From an uncultured bacterium (GTDB taxonomy: Bacteria > Bacillota_I > Bacilli_A > RF39 > UBA660): 42,018 nucleotides of DNA. The notes under the pieces were generated by a model, which saw only the letters and a list, made by a program, of their open reading frames with translations, was not told where the DNA came from and did not search any database. A program made the translations under genes and the position numbers. Of the stretch, positions 7,722-16,427 are shown piece after piece; the stretch's first letter is position 1; every line of letters begins with the position of its first letter. The stretch lies in assembly GCA_905216155.1 (NCBI GenBank), contig CAJMSU010000013.1, positions 1 through 42,018 of the forward strand. Direction: 5' to 3'.

Positions 7722-9190
7722 GTGAACAAGAATTAGTTAGAAGAGAAAAATTAAAAAACATTGTTAATCCATATCCAGAAAGATATGAGACAAATTATGA
7801 AATCTGTGATGCAGCAAAATTAGAAGATGGAGTAGAAAATGTCCGTGTTGCAGGTAGAATTATTTTAATGAGAAAAATGGGTAAGATGAGTTTTTTAACT
7901 ATAGGTGATATAAAGGGAAAAATTCAAGTTTCTGTTAAAATGGATATGATAGGAGAAGAGGCTTATAAAGAATTTAAGGCTAATTATGATATTGGTGACT
8001 TTATAGGTGTTGAAGGTGAAATATTTACTACTCATACTGGAGAAAAAACTGTAAGGGCTAGTAGTATAACATTTTTAGGAAAAGCATTAAAGCCACTTCC
8101 AGAAAAATTTCATGGTGTTGAAGACATTGAAACAATTTATCGTCAAAGATATTTAGATTTAATAATGAATGATGATGCTAAGAGAAAGTTTTTATTTAGA
8201 AGTAGATTTATTAGGGAAATTAGAAATTATTTAGATGAAGCTGGTTATCTTGAAATAGAAACACCTATTTTAAATAATAAAGCAAGTGGTGCTACTGCTA
8301 AACCTTTTATTACACATCATAATGCTTTGGATATTAGTCTTTATTTAAGAATAGCACCAGAAACTTATTTAAAAAGAGCTATTGTAGGTGGATTTACTAA
8401 AGTTTTTGAGATTGCAAGATGTTTTAGAAATGAAGGTATTGATGCAACTCATTTACAGGATTTTACTATGATTGAGGGTTATGCTGCTTATTATAATTAT
8501 AAAGATAATATGAAATTTTTAAGAGAAATGTTACAAACTATTATAATGAAACTTTTTGGTACATTAACTATTACTGTTGGTGATAGGGAAGTTGATTTAA
8601 GTGGTGAATGGGAAGCTATTAGTTTTAGAGATTTGATTTTAAAATATAGTGATATAGATATTAATATATATAATACTAAAGAAAAGTTACTTGAAAAAAT
8701 AAAAGAAGATAAGATTGAAATAGATAGTGAAACACCTATTGAAAATTTAGGATATGGTAATTTAGTTGATCAATTATATAAAAAGGTTGCTAGAGTTCAT
8801 ATTGTAAATCCTATTTTCTTGACAGAGCATCCTATTAGTTTAAGTCCATTGGCTCGTGCTAATGATAATGATAAAAATATAACAGATAGATTCCAATTAG
8901 TTATAAATGGTGCAGAAATTATTAATGCATATTCTGAATTAGTTGATCCAGTAGAGCAAGAATCTCGTCTTTTAGAACAAGCAAAGTTAAAATCATTAGG
9001 AGATGAGGAAGCTATGCCTATGGATTATGATTATATTTCTGCTATGGAATGTGGTATGCCTCCTATTTCAGGATGGGGTATGGGAATTGATAGAGTAGTT
9101 CAACTACTTACAAATTCTGATAATATTAAAGATGTAATTTTATTCCCATTAATGCGACCATTAAAAGATAATAATGAAGACTCAGAATAG
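7709..9190 (+). CDS. lysS: Lysyl-tRNA synthetase, class II
   Basis: A 493-aa class IIb aminoacyl-tRNA synthetase that charges tRNA-Lys. An N-terminal OB-fold anticodon-binding domain (about 45-150) precedes the catalytic core. The motif 2 region FEIARCFRNEGIDATHLQDF lies near 233-252, and motif 3 GWGMGIDRVVQLL near 455-467. ASGATAKPFITHHNALD is the conserved Lys-recognition region. AAAGGAG precedes ATG 7709 inside the RDD gene. Length is normal for LysS. It ends the operon, and its stop codon is inside the terminator loop. Confidence 0.97.
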   Translation: MRELSEQELVRREKLKNIVNPYPERYETNYEICDAAKLEDGVENVRVAGRIILMRKMGKMSFLTIGDIKGKIQVSVKMDMIGEEAYKEFKANYDIGDFIGVEGEIFTTHTGEKTVRASSITFLGKALKPLPEKFHGVEDIETIYRQRYLDLIMNDDAKRKFLFRSRFIREIRNYLDEAGYLEIETPILNNKASGATAKPFITHHNALDISLYLRIAPETYLKRAIVGGFTKVFEIARCFRNEGIDATHLQDFTMIEGYAAYYNYKDNMKFLREMLQTIIMKLFGTLTITVGDREVDLSGEWEAISFRDLILKYSDIDINIYNTKEKLLEKIKEDKIEIDSETPIENLGYGNLVDQLYKKVARVHIVNPIFLTEHPISLSPLARANDNDKNITDRFQLVINGAEIINAYSELVDPVEQESRLLEQAKLKSLGDEEAMPMDYDYISAMECGMPPISGWGMGIDRVVQLLTNSDNIKDVILFPLMRPLKDNNEDSE

Positions 9191-9201
9191 AGTCTTTTTT
9201 A
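9177..9201 (+). terminator. Terminator after lysS
   Basis: AAGACTC (9177-9183) and GAGTCTT (9190-9196) form a 7-bp stem with loop AGAATA and further T residues. Confidence 0.85.
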
Positions 9202-9243
9202 TTTGTTTTTCACCGAATTTTCATAAAAAATACTTCTAAAAAC

Positions 9244-9272
9244 TTGTAAAATGCAATCTATATTAGTATAAT
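9244..9272 (+). promoter_or_regulatory. Promoter of the YfcC-like permease gene
   Basis: TTGTAA (9244-9249), 17-base spacer, TATAAT (9267-9272). Predicted transcription start near 9279, at the Shine-Dalgarno GGGAGGAG (9279-9286). Confidence 0.7.
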
Positions 9273-9291
9273 GATAATGGGAGGAGAATTT

Positions 9292-10764
9292 ATGAAAAAG
9301 CATAATACATTTAAAGTCGTTCTAATTACAATTTTAGTATTTATGTTACTTACTTGGATATTACCTGCTGCATATTATTCAAATGGTTACGTAGATCAAG
9401 GACGCGTTCAAATGGGAATTTTCGATTTATTTAACTATCCAATTACTGCATTATCATATTTTGGATATGTTGCCATATTTGTATTAGTAGTAGGTGGATT
9501 CTATGGTGTATTAAATAAAATTAGTGCATATCGTGTAATGTTAGATAAAATAGTTTCCAAATTTAAAGGAAAGGAAAAAATAGTTTTATCAATAATAATG
9601 GTATTACTTGCTGTTTTAACTTCTGTTTGTGGATTACAATTAGGATTAATAATATTTGTTCCAATGTTAATCTCAATTATCTTATTAATGGGATATGACA
9701 AGGTTGTAGCAGCACTTACAATTGTTGGTTCTTTAATGATTGGTATGGCAGGATCTACATTTGCTTATAGTAATACTAATGTGTTAATTTCTGCATTATC
9801 AATTAAGATAACTACAGAGATGGTTTCTAAGATTGCTATTTTAGTTATTGGTTTAGTTTTATTAATCTTTAATACTTTGACTTATGCAAAGAAAAATAAA
9901 ACTGTAACTAGTAAAAAGACAACTAAAGCAACTAAATCTTCTAAAACAAAAAAAGCAGCAAAAGAAGACAATGTTATTGTAGAAGCAACTGATGATGAAA
10001 AATATATACCTGAAAAGGTAACTGGTAAGAAAAAGATTTCAATTTTACCTATTTCAATAGTTTTAGGTTTAGTATTTGTTATTTTAGTCCTTGCATTTAT
10101 TTCATGGTCTGGTGCTTTTAATAATAAAGCTTTTGAAAATGCTACTGAAGCTGTTACAGGATTTAAAATATTTGGATTTACTTTATTTGGTAAATTATTA
10201 GGTTCTGTTAATGCATTTGGTGCTTGGTCTTTATCTGATATGATTACAGTAATAGCAGTTGCTATCTTAGTATTAGCTATTATCTATAAAAAATCATTTG
10301 ATGATGTAGTTGATGGATTTGTTAGTGGTGCTAAAAAAGCTTTAGCTCCAGCAGTTATGACAGTATTAATTTATACTTGCTTAGTAGTTGTTACATATCA
10401 TCCATTCCAATTAGTTATTTATAAAGCCATTTTAGGTTTAACTAAAGGATTTAATGTATTTACTACAAGTATTGTTGCTATTCTTGCAAGTTTATTTAAT
10501 GCAGATGCATCTTATGTATATCAAAGTGCTGTTCCATATATAACAAGCATTGTAACTAATACTAGTAATTATTCAATTATTGGATTAGTATTCCAATCTA
10601 TTTATGGTTTAACTATGTTAGTAGCACCAACTAGTTTAATTCTAATGGGTGTATTAACTTACTTAGAAATTCCATATACTAAATGGTTAAAGACTATTTG
10701 GAAATTATTAGTTGAATTCTTAGTAGTTCTATTAATTATATTTACAATAGTTGTATTAATTTAA
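9292..10764 (+). CDS. YfcC/DcuC-like integral membrane permease
   Basis: A 490-aa polytopic membrane protein with roughly ten to twelve helices. The N-terminal pattern (TFKVVLITILVF, then LTWILPAAYY) and FVLVVGGFYGVLNKI followed by a GYDKVVAALTIVG segment resemble the YfcC/DcuC branch of the ion-transporter superfamily, which moves dicarboxylates, amino acids or peptides. The substrate cannot be told. Between the two halves (about residues 200-247) lies a hydrophilic, Lys/Thr-rich loop (KKTTKATKSSKTKKAAKED) that looks lineage-specific. GGGAGGAG at 9279-9286 fixes the start at ATG 9292, with MKKHNTFK as the N-terminus. It has its own promoter and terminator. In Bacillus this slot holds rRNA genes or ctsR-mcsAB, so it is an insertion. 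Confidence 0.62.
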   Translation: MKKHNTFKVVLITILVFMLLTWILPAAYYSNGYVDQGRVQMGIFDLFNYPITALSYFGYVAIFVLVVGGFYGVLNKISAYRVMLDKIVSKFKGKEKIVLSIIMVLLAVLTSVCGLQLGLIIFVPMLISIILLMGYDKVVAALTIVGSLMIGMAGSTFAYSNTNVLISALSIKITTEMVSKIAILVIGLVLLIFNTLTYAKKNKTVTSKKTTKATKSSKTKKAAKEDNVIVEATDDEKYIPEKVTGKKKISILPISIVLGLVFVILVLAFISWSGAFNNKAFENATEAVTGFKIFGFTLFGKLLGSVNAFGAWSLSDMITVIAVAILVLAIIYKKSFDDVVDGFVSGAKKALAPAVMTVLIYTCLVVVTYHPFQLVIYKAILGLTKGFNVFTTSIVAILASLFNADASYVYQSAVPYITSIVTNTSNYSIIGLVFQSIYGLTMLVAPTSLILMGVLTYLEIPYTKWLKTIWKLLVEFLVVLLIIFTIVVLI

Positions 10765-10765
10765 G

Positions 10766-10788
10766 AAAAGGCTGATGCCTTTTTTTTT
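10766..10788 (+). terminator. Terminator after the permease gene
   Basis: AAAAGGC (10766-10772), loop TGAT, GCCTTTT and a T run. Confidence 0.85.
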
Positions 10789-10874
10789 GCAATTAATGTC
10801 TTTTTTTTGGGTACATATTTTATTGCAGGAAAACATAAAATAATCTTAGAATTATATTGTAGGGAGATGATTAT

Positions 10875-13118
10875 ATGTTTTCAAAATTTAATGAAGAAAC
10901 ACAAAAAGTATTACTTATGGCAAAAAAGGAAATGTTGGAGTTAAAACACCCATATGTTGGCAGTGAACATTTATTATTATCCATATTACATAATTCTTTA
11001 TTAGACGTAACTAAATTTTTAAATAGTTGTGGAATAAGTTATGATAATTTTAAAAATGAAATTGTAAATATTATAGGTATAGGTAGTAGTACTAATGAAT
11101 GGTTTTTATATACACCTCTTTTAAAAAGAATTATAGAGAATGCTATTTTAGATAGTAAAGATGATAACAGTGAGGTTACTGTGGAAAAATTATTTTTATC
11201 TTTGTTAGAAGAAGGTGATGGTGTAGCTAATAGAATACTTATGGGAATGAATATTGATATAGATGCACTATATGATAAGTACTCAACCAAATTTTTATAT
11301 AAAAACAGAAGTCATTCAACTAAATTATTAATAGATGAATATGGGGTTGATTTTAATAAAAAGGCTATGGATGGAGATTTTGATCCTGTTATTGGTAGAG
11401 ATGAAAAAATAAATAGAATTATTGAAATTTTACTTAGGAGAACAAAAAATAATCCTTTATTAATAGGAGAGGCTGGTGTTGGAAAGACTGCACTTGTTGA
11501 AGAACTTGCTAATAGAATTGTAAAAGGACTTGTTCCTACTAGTTTAAAAAATAAAAGAATCATTAGCATTTCTATGGCCTCTATGGTATCTGGTACTAAA
11601 TATAGAGGTGAGTTTGAGGAGAGAATTGGTAAAATTATTGATGAAGTAGAAGAGGATGATAATATAATTCTTTTTATTGATGAAATTCATACTATGGTTG
11701 GTGCCGGTGGTGCTGAAGGAGCAATAGATGCTTCTAATATATTAAAACCATATTTAGCTCGTGGTAAAATAAAACTAATTGGTGCTACTACAAGAGCTGA
11801 ATATGCTAAATATTTAGAAAGTGATAAAGCGTTGGATAGAAGATTTCAAAAGATTTATGTGGAAGAGGCAGATTTAGAACAGACAAAAAATATATTATTA
11901 AATTTGAAATCAATTTATGAAGACTATCATGGCATTAAAATTGGTAATGATATTATTGATGATATAGTTTATTTATCTGATAGATATATTTCTAATTCAA
12001 AGCAACCAGATAAAGCAATTGATTTGTTGGATGAGGCTTGTACAAAAACATTATTACTTGATAGTTGCTACGATAAGAAGATAAAAAGAATTAATTTGGA
12101 AATTAATAGATTGAGAGAAGAAAAAAATAAAGCTATAATTGATCATAATTTTAAATTGGCTTCTGAACTTAAAGAATGTGAATTGTTTAATGTAAATAAA
12201 CTGAATAAATTGGAATTAAAAACAAATAAAAATGATGTTCAAAAAGAAATTTCTAAAGATATTTTATATGATGTTATTTATAATAAAACTGGGATTCCTA
12301 TTAAAAAGATTAATAATATGAATAAAAAAGCAATAGTGAAGGAATTAAATAAGTCGGTGATAGGACAGGAGAAATTAATTGAAAAGGTAGTTACTGATTG
12401 TTTAATAGCTAGAAAAATGAATAAATTGTCTCCGTCAGCCTTTTTATTGGTTGGAAAAACTGGTGTCGGGAAAACATTTATGGTACGAGAGTATGCTAAA
12501 ACGTTGTATCCTAAGGAAGCTTTTATTAAAATAGATATGAGTGAATATAGGGAAAGTAATTCTTTTACTAAAATTATTGGTTCTAATCCTGGGTATGTTG
12601 GTTATGATGATAAAAATACAATATTAGATAAAGTAAAATTAAATCCATATTCAGTTATTTTACTTGATGAGATTGAGAAAGCCCATCCTTCTGTTTTAAA
12701 ACTTTTCTTACAGGTACTAGATGATGGTTATATGACTAATTCTATTGGGGAAAAGATTAATTTTAAAAATACAGTTATTTTTATGACATCTAATATTGGT
12801 ACTTTATCTAATTCCGTTGGATTTTTAGATAATAGAAAAAATATAATTATAGATAGAGTAAAACAATTTCTTGGTATTGAACTTGTTAATAGATTAGATG
12901 ATATAATTATATTTAATAATTTAGATGAAAAATCTATAAATAAAATTATTCATAAAAAAATAAATGATTTTGTTCTTAATAATAAAATAGGTGATGTTAA
13001 TGAAAAAGAGTTGTTTGAAGAAGTAAAAAATGAATGTAATTATTTGGAGTTTGGTGCTAGAAGGATTGATAAAATTATAGCTAGTAAATTTAAAGATATT
13101 ATTGCTGCTACAAAGTAG
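10875..13118 (+). CDS. clpC: ClpC-type AAA+ protease subunit
   Basis: A 747-aa HSP100 unfoldase. It has an N-terminal repeat domain (about 1-145, GSEHLLLSIL near 27-36), a first AAA+ module with Walker A GEAGVGKT (198-205) and Walker B LFIDEIHTMVG, a UVR-like middle helix (HNFKLASELKECEL), and a second AAA+ module with GKTGVGKT (527-534) and ILLDEIEKAHPSV. It presents substrates to ClpP. It is somewhat shorter than Bacillus ClpC (about 810 aa), chiefly in the middle and at the C-terminus. The usual ctsR-mcsA-mcsB genes upstream are absent and I see no CtsR or CIRCE operator. AGGGAGATGA precedes ATG 10875. ClpC is favoured over ClpE/ClpB from the UVR helix and genome position. Confidence 0.9.
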   Translation: MFSKFNEETQKVLLMAKKEMLELKHPYVGSEHLLLSILHNSLLDVTKFLNSCGISYDNFKNEIVNIIGIGSSTNEWFLYTPLLKRIIENAILDSKDDNSEVTVEKLFLSLLEEGDGVANRILMGMNIDIDALYDKYSTKFLYKNRSHSTKLLIDEYGVDFNKKAMDGDFDPVIGRDEKINRIIEILLRRTKNNPLLIGEAGVGKTALVEELANRIVKGLVPTSLKNKRIISISMASMVSGTKYRGEFEERIGKIIDEVEEDDNIILFIDEIHTMVGAGGAEGAIDASNILKPYLARGKIKLIGATTRAEYAKYLESDKALDRRFQKIYVEEADLEQTKNILLNLKSIYEDYHGIKIGNDIIDDIVYLSDRYISNSKQPDKAIDLLDEACTKTLLLDSCYDKKIKRINLEINRLREEKNKAIIDHNFKLASELKECELFNVNKLNKLELKTNKNDVQKEISKDILYDVIYNKTGIPIKKINNMNKKAIVKELNKSVIGQEKLIEKVVTDCLIARKMNKLSPSAFLLVGKTGVGKTFMVREYAKTLYPKEAFIKIDMSEYRESNSFTKIIGSNPGYVGYDDKNTILDKVKLNPYSVILLDEIEKAHPSVLKLFLQVLDDGYMTNSIGEKINFKNTVIFMTSNIGTLSNSVGFLDNRKNIIIDRVKQFLGIELVNRLDDIIIFNNLDEKSINKIIHKKINDFVLNNKIGDVNEKELFEEVKNECNYLEFGARRIDKIIASKFKDIIAATK

Positions 13119-13127
13119 TGGCTTTTT
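13104..13127 (+). terminator. Terminator overlapping the end of clpC
   Basis: GCTGCTAC (13104-13111) pairs with GTAGTGGC (13115-13122), two G-U pairs, loop AAA, then T5. It lies over the clpC stop codon. Confidence 0.7.
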
Positions 13128-13142
13128 CTTTTAAAGTAAATA

Positions 13143-13151
13143 TGCTATAAT
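13143..13151 (+). promoter_or_regulatory. Extended -10 promoter of cysS
   Basis: TGCTATAAT at 13143-13151. The expected start near 13158 leaves a leader of about 10 nt that begins with the GGTGAT-type ribosome binding site. Confidence 0.65.
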
Positions 13152-13167
13152 AACGGCAGGTGATATT

Positions 13168-14565
13168 ATGAAATTATATAATACTTTAACTAGAAAAGTT
13201 GAGGAGTTTGTTCCTAATCAGGAAGGAATTGTTAAAATGTATACGTGTGGTCCAACTGTATATCATTATGCTCATATTGGTAATATTAGAAATTATATTG
13301 GTCATGATATTTTGGATAAAACTTTAAGATATATTGGATATGATGTTACAAGAGCTATGAATATTACTGATGTTGGTCATTTAACAAGTGATTCTGATTC
13401 TGGTGAAGATAAGATGGAAGTAGCTAAAAAAAGGGAACATAAATCGGCTATGGAAATTGCAAAATTTTATACTAAGGCTTTTTTTGATGATTTTTCACTT
13501 GTTAATTGTAAGATGCCTGAAATTGTTTCTCCAGCTACTGATAATATAGATGAATATATTAAAATAATTTCAAAACTGTTAGATAAGGGATATGCTTATA
13601 TTTCTGGGGGTAATGTTTATTTTGATACAAGTAGGCTTTCTGATTATTATGTATTAACTAATCATCAGGAAGATAATTTGGTAGTTGGTGCTAGAGAAGG
13701 TGTTGAAGAGGATAGTAACAAAAAAAATCAAGCTGATTTTGTGTTATGGTTTACAACTAGTAAATTTGAAAATCATGAACTTTTATGGGATTCACCATGG
13801 GGAAAGGGTTATCCTGGTTGGCATATAGAATGTTCTGGCATCTCTATTAAATATTTAGGAGAGTATTTAGATATTCATGGCGGTGGTGTTGATAATATTT
13901 TTCCTCATCATACTAATGAAATTGCACAAAGTGAAGCTTTTCTTGGCCATAAATGGTGTAATTATTGGTTTCATAATGAACATTTACTTGATGATACTGG
14001 TAAAATGAGTAAGTCTAAAGGTGCTATTTTAACTGTTTCAAAATTAAAAGATATGGGTTATGATCCTTTGGCTTTTCGCTTTATGTGTTTAAACTCTCAT
14101 TATAGAAAGCAATTAGTATTTTCATATGACGCTCTTAAACAAGCTCAAACTACTCTTATTAAATTACGTAATAAAATTTCTAATATTTCAAATGATGGTT
14201 TAGTAGATGAAGATTATATTTCTTTTTATAATAGAAAATTTATTGACTGTCTATCTATGGATTTAAATACTGCTAATGCATTGTCTATTCTTTATGAAAT
14301 GCTTAAAGATAATAATATTAATGGTGCTACTAAACATAAGTTAGTTAATATGTTTGATACTGTTTTTTCATTAGATTTAAATAAATGTGAAAGTAATTTA
14401 TTATCAAAGAGTGAAGAAGAAGAAATAGCTATTAAAATAGAGAAAAGAGCAATTGCTAAGAAAAATAAAGATTTTGAGTTAGCAGATAAAATTAGAGATG
14501 AACTTTTAGAGAAGGGAATTAAACTGGTAGATACTAGAGATGGTACTACATATGAATTAATATAA
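13168..14565 (+). CDS. cysS: Cysteinyl-tRNA synthetase
   Basis: A 465-aa class I synthetase that charges tRNA-Cys. MYTCGPTVYHYAHIGN (24-39) contains the zinc-ligand Cys and the HIGH-type motif HIGN; GWHIECSG and HGGGVDNIFPHHTNEIAQSE hold the remaining zinc ligands; KMSKS is at 279-283. The C-terminal helical bundle ends KDFELADKIRDELLEKGI, typical of CysRS. The ribosome binding site is AGGTGAT, three bases from the ATG. Position before mrnC-rlmB matches Bacillus, except that gltX and cysE are missing upstream and an unknown gene intervenes downstream. Confidence 0.97.
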   Translation: MKLYNTLTRKVEEFVPNQEGIVKMYTCGPTVYHYAHIGNIRNYIGHDILDKTLRYIGYDVTRAMNITDVGHLTSDSDSGEDKMEVAKKREHKSAMEIAKFYTKAFFDDFSLVNCKMPEIVSPATDNIDEYIKIISKLLDKGYAYISGGNVYFDTSRLSDYYVLTNHQEDNLVVGAREGVEEDSNKKNQADFVLWFTTSKFENHELLWDSPWGKGYPGWHIECSGISIKYLGEYLDIHGGGVDNIFPHHTNEIAQSEAFLGHKWCNYWFHNEHLLDDTGKMSKSKGAILTVSKLKDMGYDPLAFRFMCLNSHYRKQLVFSYDALKQAQTTLIKLRNKISNISNDGLVDEDYISFYNRKFIDCLSMDLNTANALSILYEMLKDNNINGATKHKLVNMFDTVFSLDLNKCESNLLSKSEEEEIAIKIEKRAIAKKNKDFELADKIRDELLEKGIKLVDTRDGTTYELI

Positions 14566-14572
14566 TTAATGT

Positions 14573-14618
14573 AAGAAAGTGTAAAGTATTAATGATTTTG
14601 CTTACTTTCTTTTTTTTA
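14573..14618 (+). terminator. Terminator after cysS
   Basis: AAGAAAGT (14573-14580) pairs with ACTTTCTT (14604-14611); GTAAA/TTTGC extends the stem past a two-base bulge; T8 follows. Confidence 0.75.
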
Positions 14619-14620
14619 TA

Positions 14621-14629
14621 TGATATACT
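14621..14629 (+). promoter_or_regulatory. Extended -10 promoter of the 14649 gene
   Basis: TGATATACT at 14621-14629. The start is expected near 14636, just before the Shine-Dalgarno GTGGAGGG (14637-14644). Confidence 0.6.
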
Positions 14630-14648
14630 TTTTATAGTGGAGGGTCTT

Positions 14649-15296
14649 ATGGAAAGAGATAATGTTAGATATAAAGTTAGTAGAAAATCAAAGACTGGTA
14701 GAATTAATAAAAAAATGATTTATTTAGCTGCTACTGTAACAGCTATCGGTGTAGTTGGTGTTAGTAGTCATTTTATTTCTAAGGATAATAAATATTCTTT
14801 TAATGATAAATATTCAAATTATTCTGCACAACTTGAGGAAATGATGGAAGTTGATATGAATACCAATTTAGAGGATCAATTAAATACTTTACAGGAATCT
14901 AGAATTTTGATTGATAGTATTAAAAATGATGATTCTATTGTTTCTAGAGGAGATAATTTCAAAAAATTAATAGAACAGAAAGGAACATTGGAGAGCACGA
15001 GTCTTACAATTTTAAAGATGAATATAGCTCATAAGTATGGAGTTAATGCATCTGATATAACTACTAGTTTTGATAATAATGATGGCACTTGGTCTGCTTT
15101 TATAGATGACTATGGTACTGTTTCTATAACTGGAGATAATTTTGATTTAGTTAATTCAATTGCTGAAATTCAAGGTTATGATAAAGATGAACTTTTGAAG
15201 GAAGATAATTATAAGAAATATATTAATTCTTGTGATAAATTGATTAAGGACGCTGGTGAAGTGGCAGTTGATATGTCACCAAAAATTGCTAAATAA
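14649..15296 (+). CDS. Uncharacterised membrane-anchored extracytoplasmic protein
   Basis: I do not recognise this 215-aa protein. It has a strongly basic N-terminus (RYKVSRKSKTGRINKK), one membrane helix at about 23-41, and an outward-facing hydrophilic domain of about 170 residues. That domain begins with a helical, possibly coiled-coil part (EEMMEVDMNTNLEDQLNTLQ) and ends with a mixed alpha/beta part (ASDITTSFDNNDGTWSAFID). No lipobox, cell-wall sorting motif or enzymatic motif is visible, and the helix is not followed by a clear cleavage site, so a permanent anchor is more likely than secretion. The start at ATG 14649 is set by GTGGAGGG at 14637-14644. It has its own promoter and terminator and sits between cysS and mrnC, which are adjacent in Bacillus. 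Confidence 0.7.
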   Translation: MERDNVRYKVSRKSKTGRINKKMIYLAATVTAIGVVGVSSHFISKDNKYSFNDKYSNYSAQLEEMMEVDMNTNLEDQLNTLQESRILIDSIKNDDSIVSRGDNFKKLIEQKGTLESTSLTILKMNIAHKYGVNASDITTSFDNNDGTWSAFIDDYGTVSITGDNFDLVNSIAEIQGYDKDELLKEDNYKKYINSCDKLIKDAGEVAVDMSPKIAK

Positions 15297-15302
15297 TAGG
15301 AG

Positions 15303-15328
15303 AAGGCTTTAGCTTTTTTCTTTTTTTG
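15303..15328 (+). terminator. Terminator after the 14649 gene
   Basis: AAGGC (15303-15307), loop TTTA, GCTTT (15312-15316) with one G-U, then T-rich sequence. Confidence 0.6.
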
Positions 15329-15337
15329 TGATATAAT
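15329..15337 (+). promoter_or_regulatory. Extended -10 promoter of mrnC-rlmB-sigH
   Basis: TGATATAAT at 15329-15337. The start is expected near 15344, the first base of the GGTGAT ribosome binding site (15344-15349), giving a leader of about 9 nt. Confidence 0.65.
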
Positions 15338-15352
15338 TTTGGTGGTGATATT

Positions 15353-15736
15353 ATGAAAACTTGTGAAATAAATTCTTTAGTACTTGCTTATTTAGGTGAT
15401 ACTATATATGAAAATTATATAAGAAAATATTTGATTAATAAGGGATTTGCTAATGTTAATAAATTACAAACTGAGGCCGTTAAGTATGTTAGTGCTCCAA
15501 GTCAGGCTAAATTTATTCAAAACATGATAGATTCTTCTTTCTTGACAGATGAGGAAATAAGTATTTATAAAAGGGCTAGAAATTATAAAACAACTTCTCA
15601 TCCTAAAAATTGTGATATAGTTACATATAAATGTGCTACTGGACTGGAAGCTTTGATAGGATATTTAGAATTAGAAAATAATAGAGAAAGAATAGATGAA
15701 ATAATGAATTTTATTCTTGGAGGTAAAAAATGTTAG
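15353..15736 (+). CDS. mrnC: Mini-ribonuclease III
   Basis: A 127-aa RNase III catalytic domain without a double-stranded RNA-binding domain. Mini-III matures the ends of 23S rRNA in Firmicutes. LAYLGDTIYENYIRKY holds the catalytic Asp and Glu region, followed by VSAPSQAKFI, RARNYKT and a TGLEALIGYLEL block holding the second acidic cluster. Length is normal. The ribosome binding site is GGTGAT, three bases from the ATG. The 3' end overlaps rlmB by 7 bases; mrnC-rlmB-sigH form one compact unit. Confidence 0.95.
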   Translation: MKTCEINSLVLAYLGDTIYENYIRKYLINKGFANVNKLQTEAVKYVSAPSQAKFIQNMIDSSFLTDEEISIYKRARNYKTTSHPKNCDIVTYKCATGLEALIGYLELENNRERIDEIMNFILGGKKC

Positions 15737-16422
15737 TATACGGAAAAAATGTAGCAAAAGAAATTTTAAAAAATCCAAAAAAAATAAGAAAAATCTATTT
15801 GGAGATTGGTTTTGATGATAAATATATAATTTCATTAATAGAAAAAAATAAAATTAGTTATATTTATAAATCAAAATTGGAAATTGATCATTTGGTTAAT
15901 GGATTGCATCAGGGTATAATACTTGATGTTACTGATTACAAATATCATGAATTAAGTGAATTGCTTGATGAAGATGTAGTTGTTATTTTAGATCATCTGG
16001 AGGATCCACATAATTTTGGTGCTATTGTTAGAACTTGTGAAGCAGCTGGTATTAAAAGTATTATTATACCAAAGGATAGGCAAGTACAAGTTAATGCAAC
16101 TGTTATGAAAACTAGTGTTGGAACTTTGGAAAATGTGAAAATTATTCAAGTTACTAATTTAGTTAATACTATAAAAGAATTGAAAAAAAATAATTTTTGG
16201 ATTGTTGGTACTGCTTTAGATGATAGTATTGATTATAGAAAAATTGACTATTCTGGTAAGATTGTATTAATTATAGGTAATGAAGGAACTGGTATGTCTA
16301 GAATAGTTAAGGATCAATGTGATTTTATTGCTAAAATTCCTATGTATGGAACGACTAATAGTTTGAATGCTTCGGTTGCTGGTGGTATCATGATATATGA
16401 AGTAATCCGTAATAGAAAGTAG
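15730..16422 (+). CDS. rlmB: SpoU-family rRNA 2'-O-methyltransferase (RlmB type)
   Basis: A 230-aa SPOUT enzyme. It has an N-terminal L30e-like substrate-binding domain (about 1-70), then motif 1 HLEDPHNFGAIVRTCEAAG, motif 2 IGNEGTGM and motif 3 IPMYGTTNSLNASVAGG, which form the trefoil knot that binds S-adenosylmethionine. The family 2'-O-methylates G2251 of 23S rRNA. Position between mrnC and sigH matches Bacillus yacO; yacP, normally next, is absent. It starts inside mrnC and ends 5 bases before sigH, consistent with translational coupling. Confidence 0.93.
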   Translation: MLVYGKNVAKEILKNPKKIRKIYLEIGFDDKYIISLIEKNKISYIYKSKLEIDHLVNGLHQGIILDVTDYKYHELSELLDEDVVVILDHLEDPHNFGAIVRTCEAAGIKSIIIPKDRQVQVNATVMKTSVGTLENVKIIQVTNLVNTIKELKKNNFWIVGTALDDSIDYRKIDYSGKIVLIIGNEGTGMSRIVKDQCDFIAKIPMYGTTNSLNASVAGGIMIYEVIRNRK

Positions 16423-16427
16423 GTATT

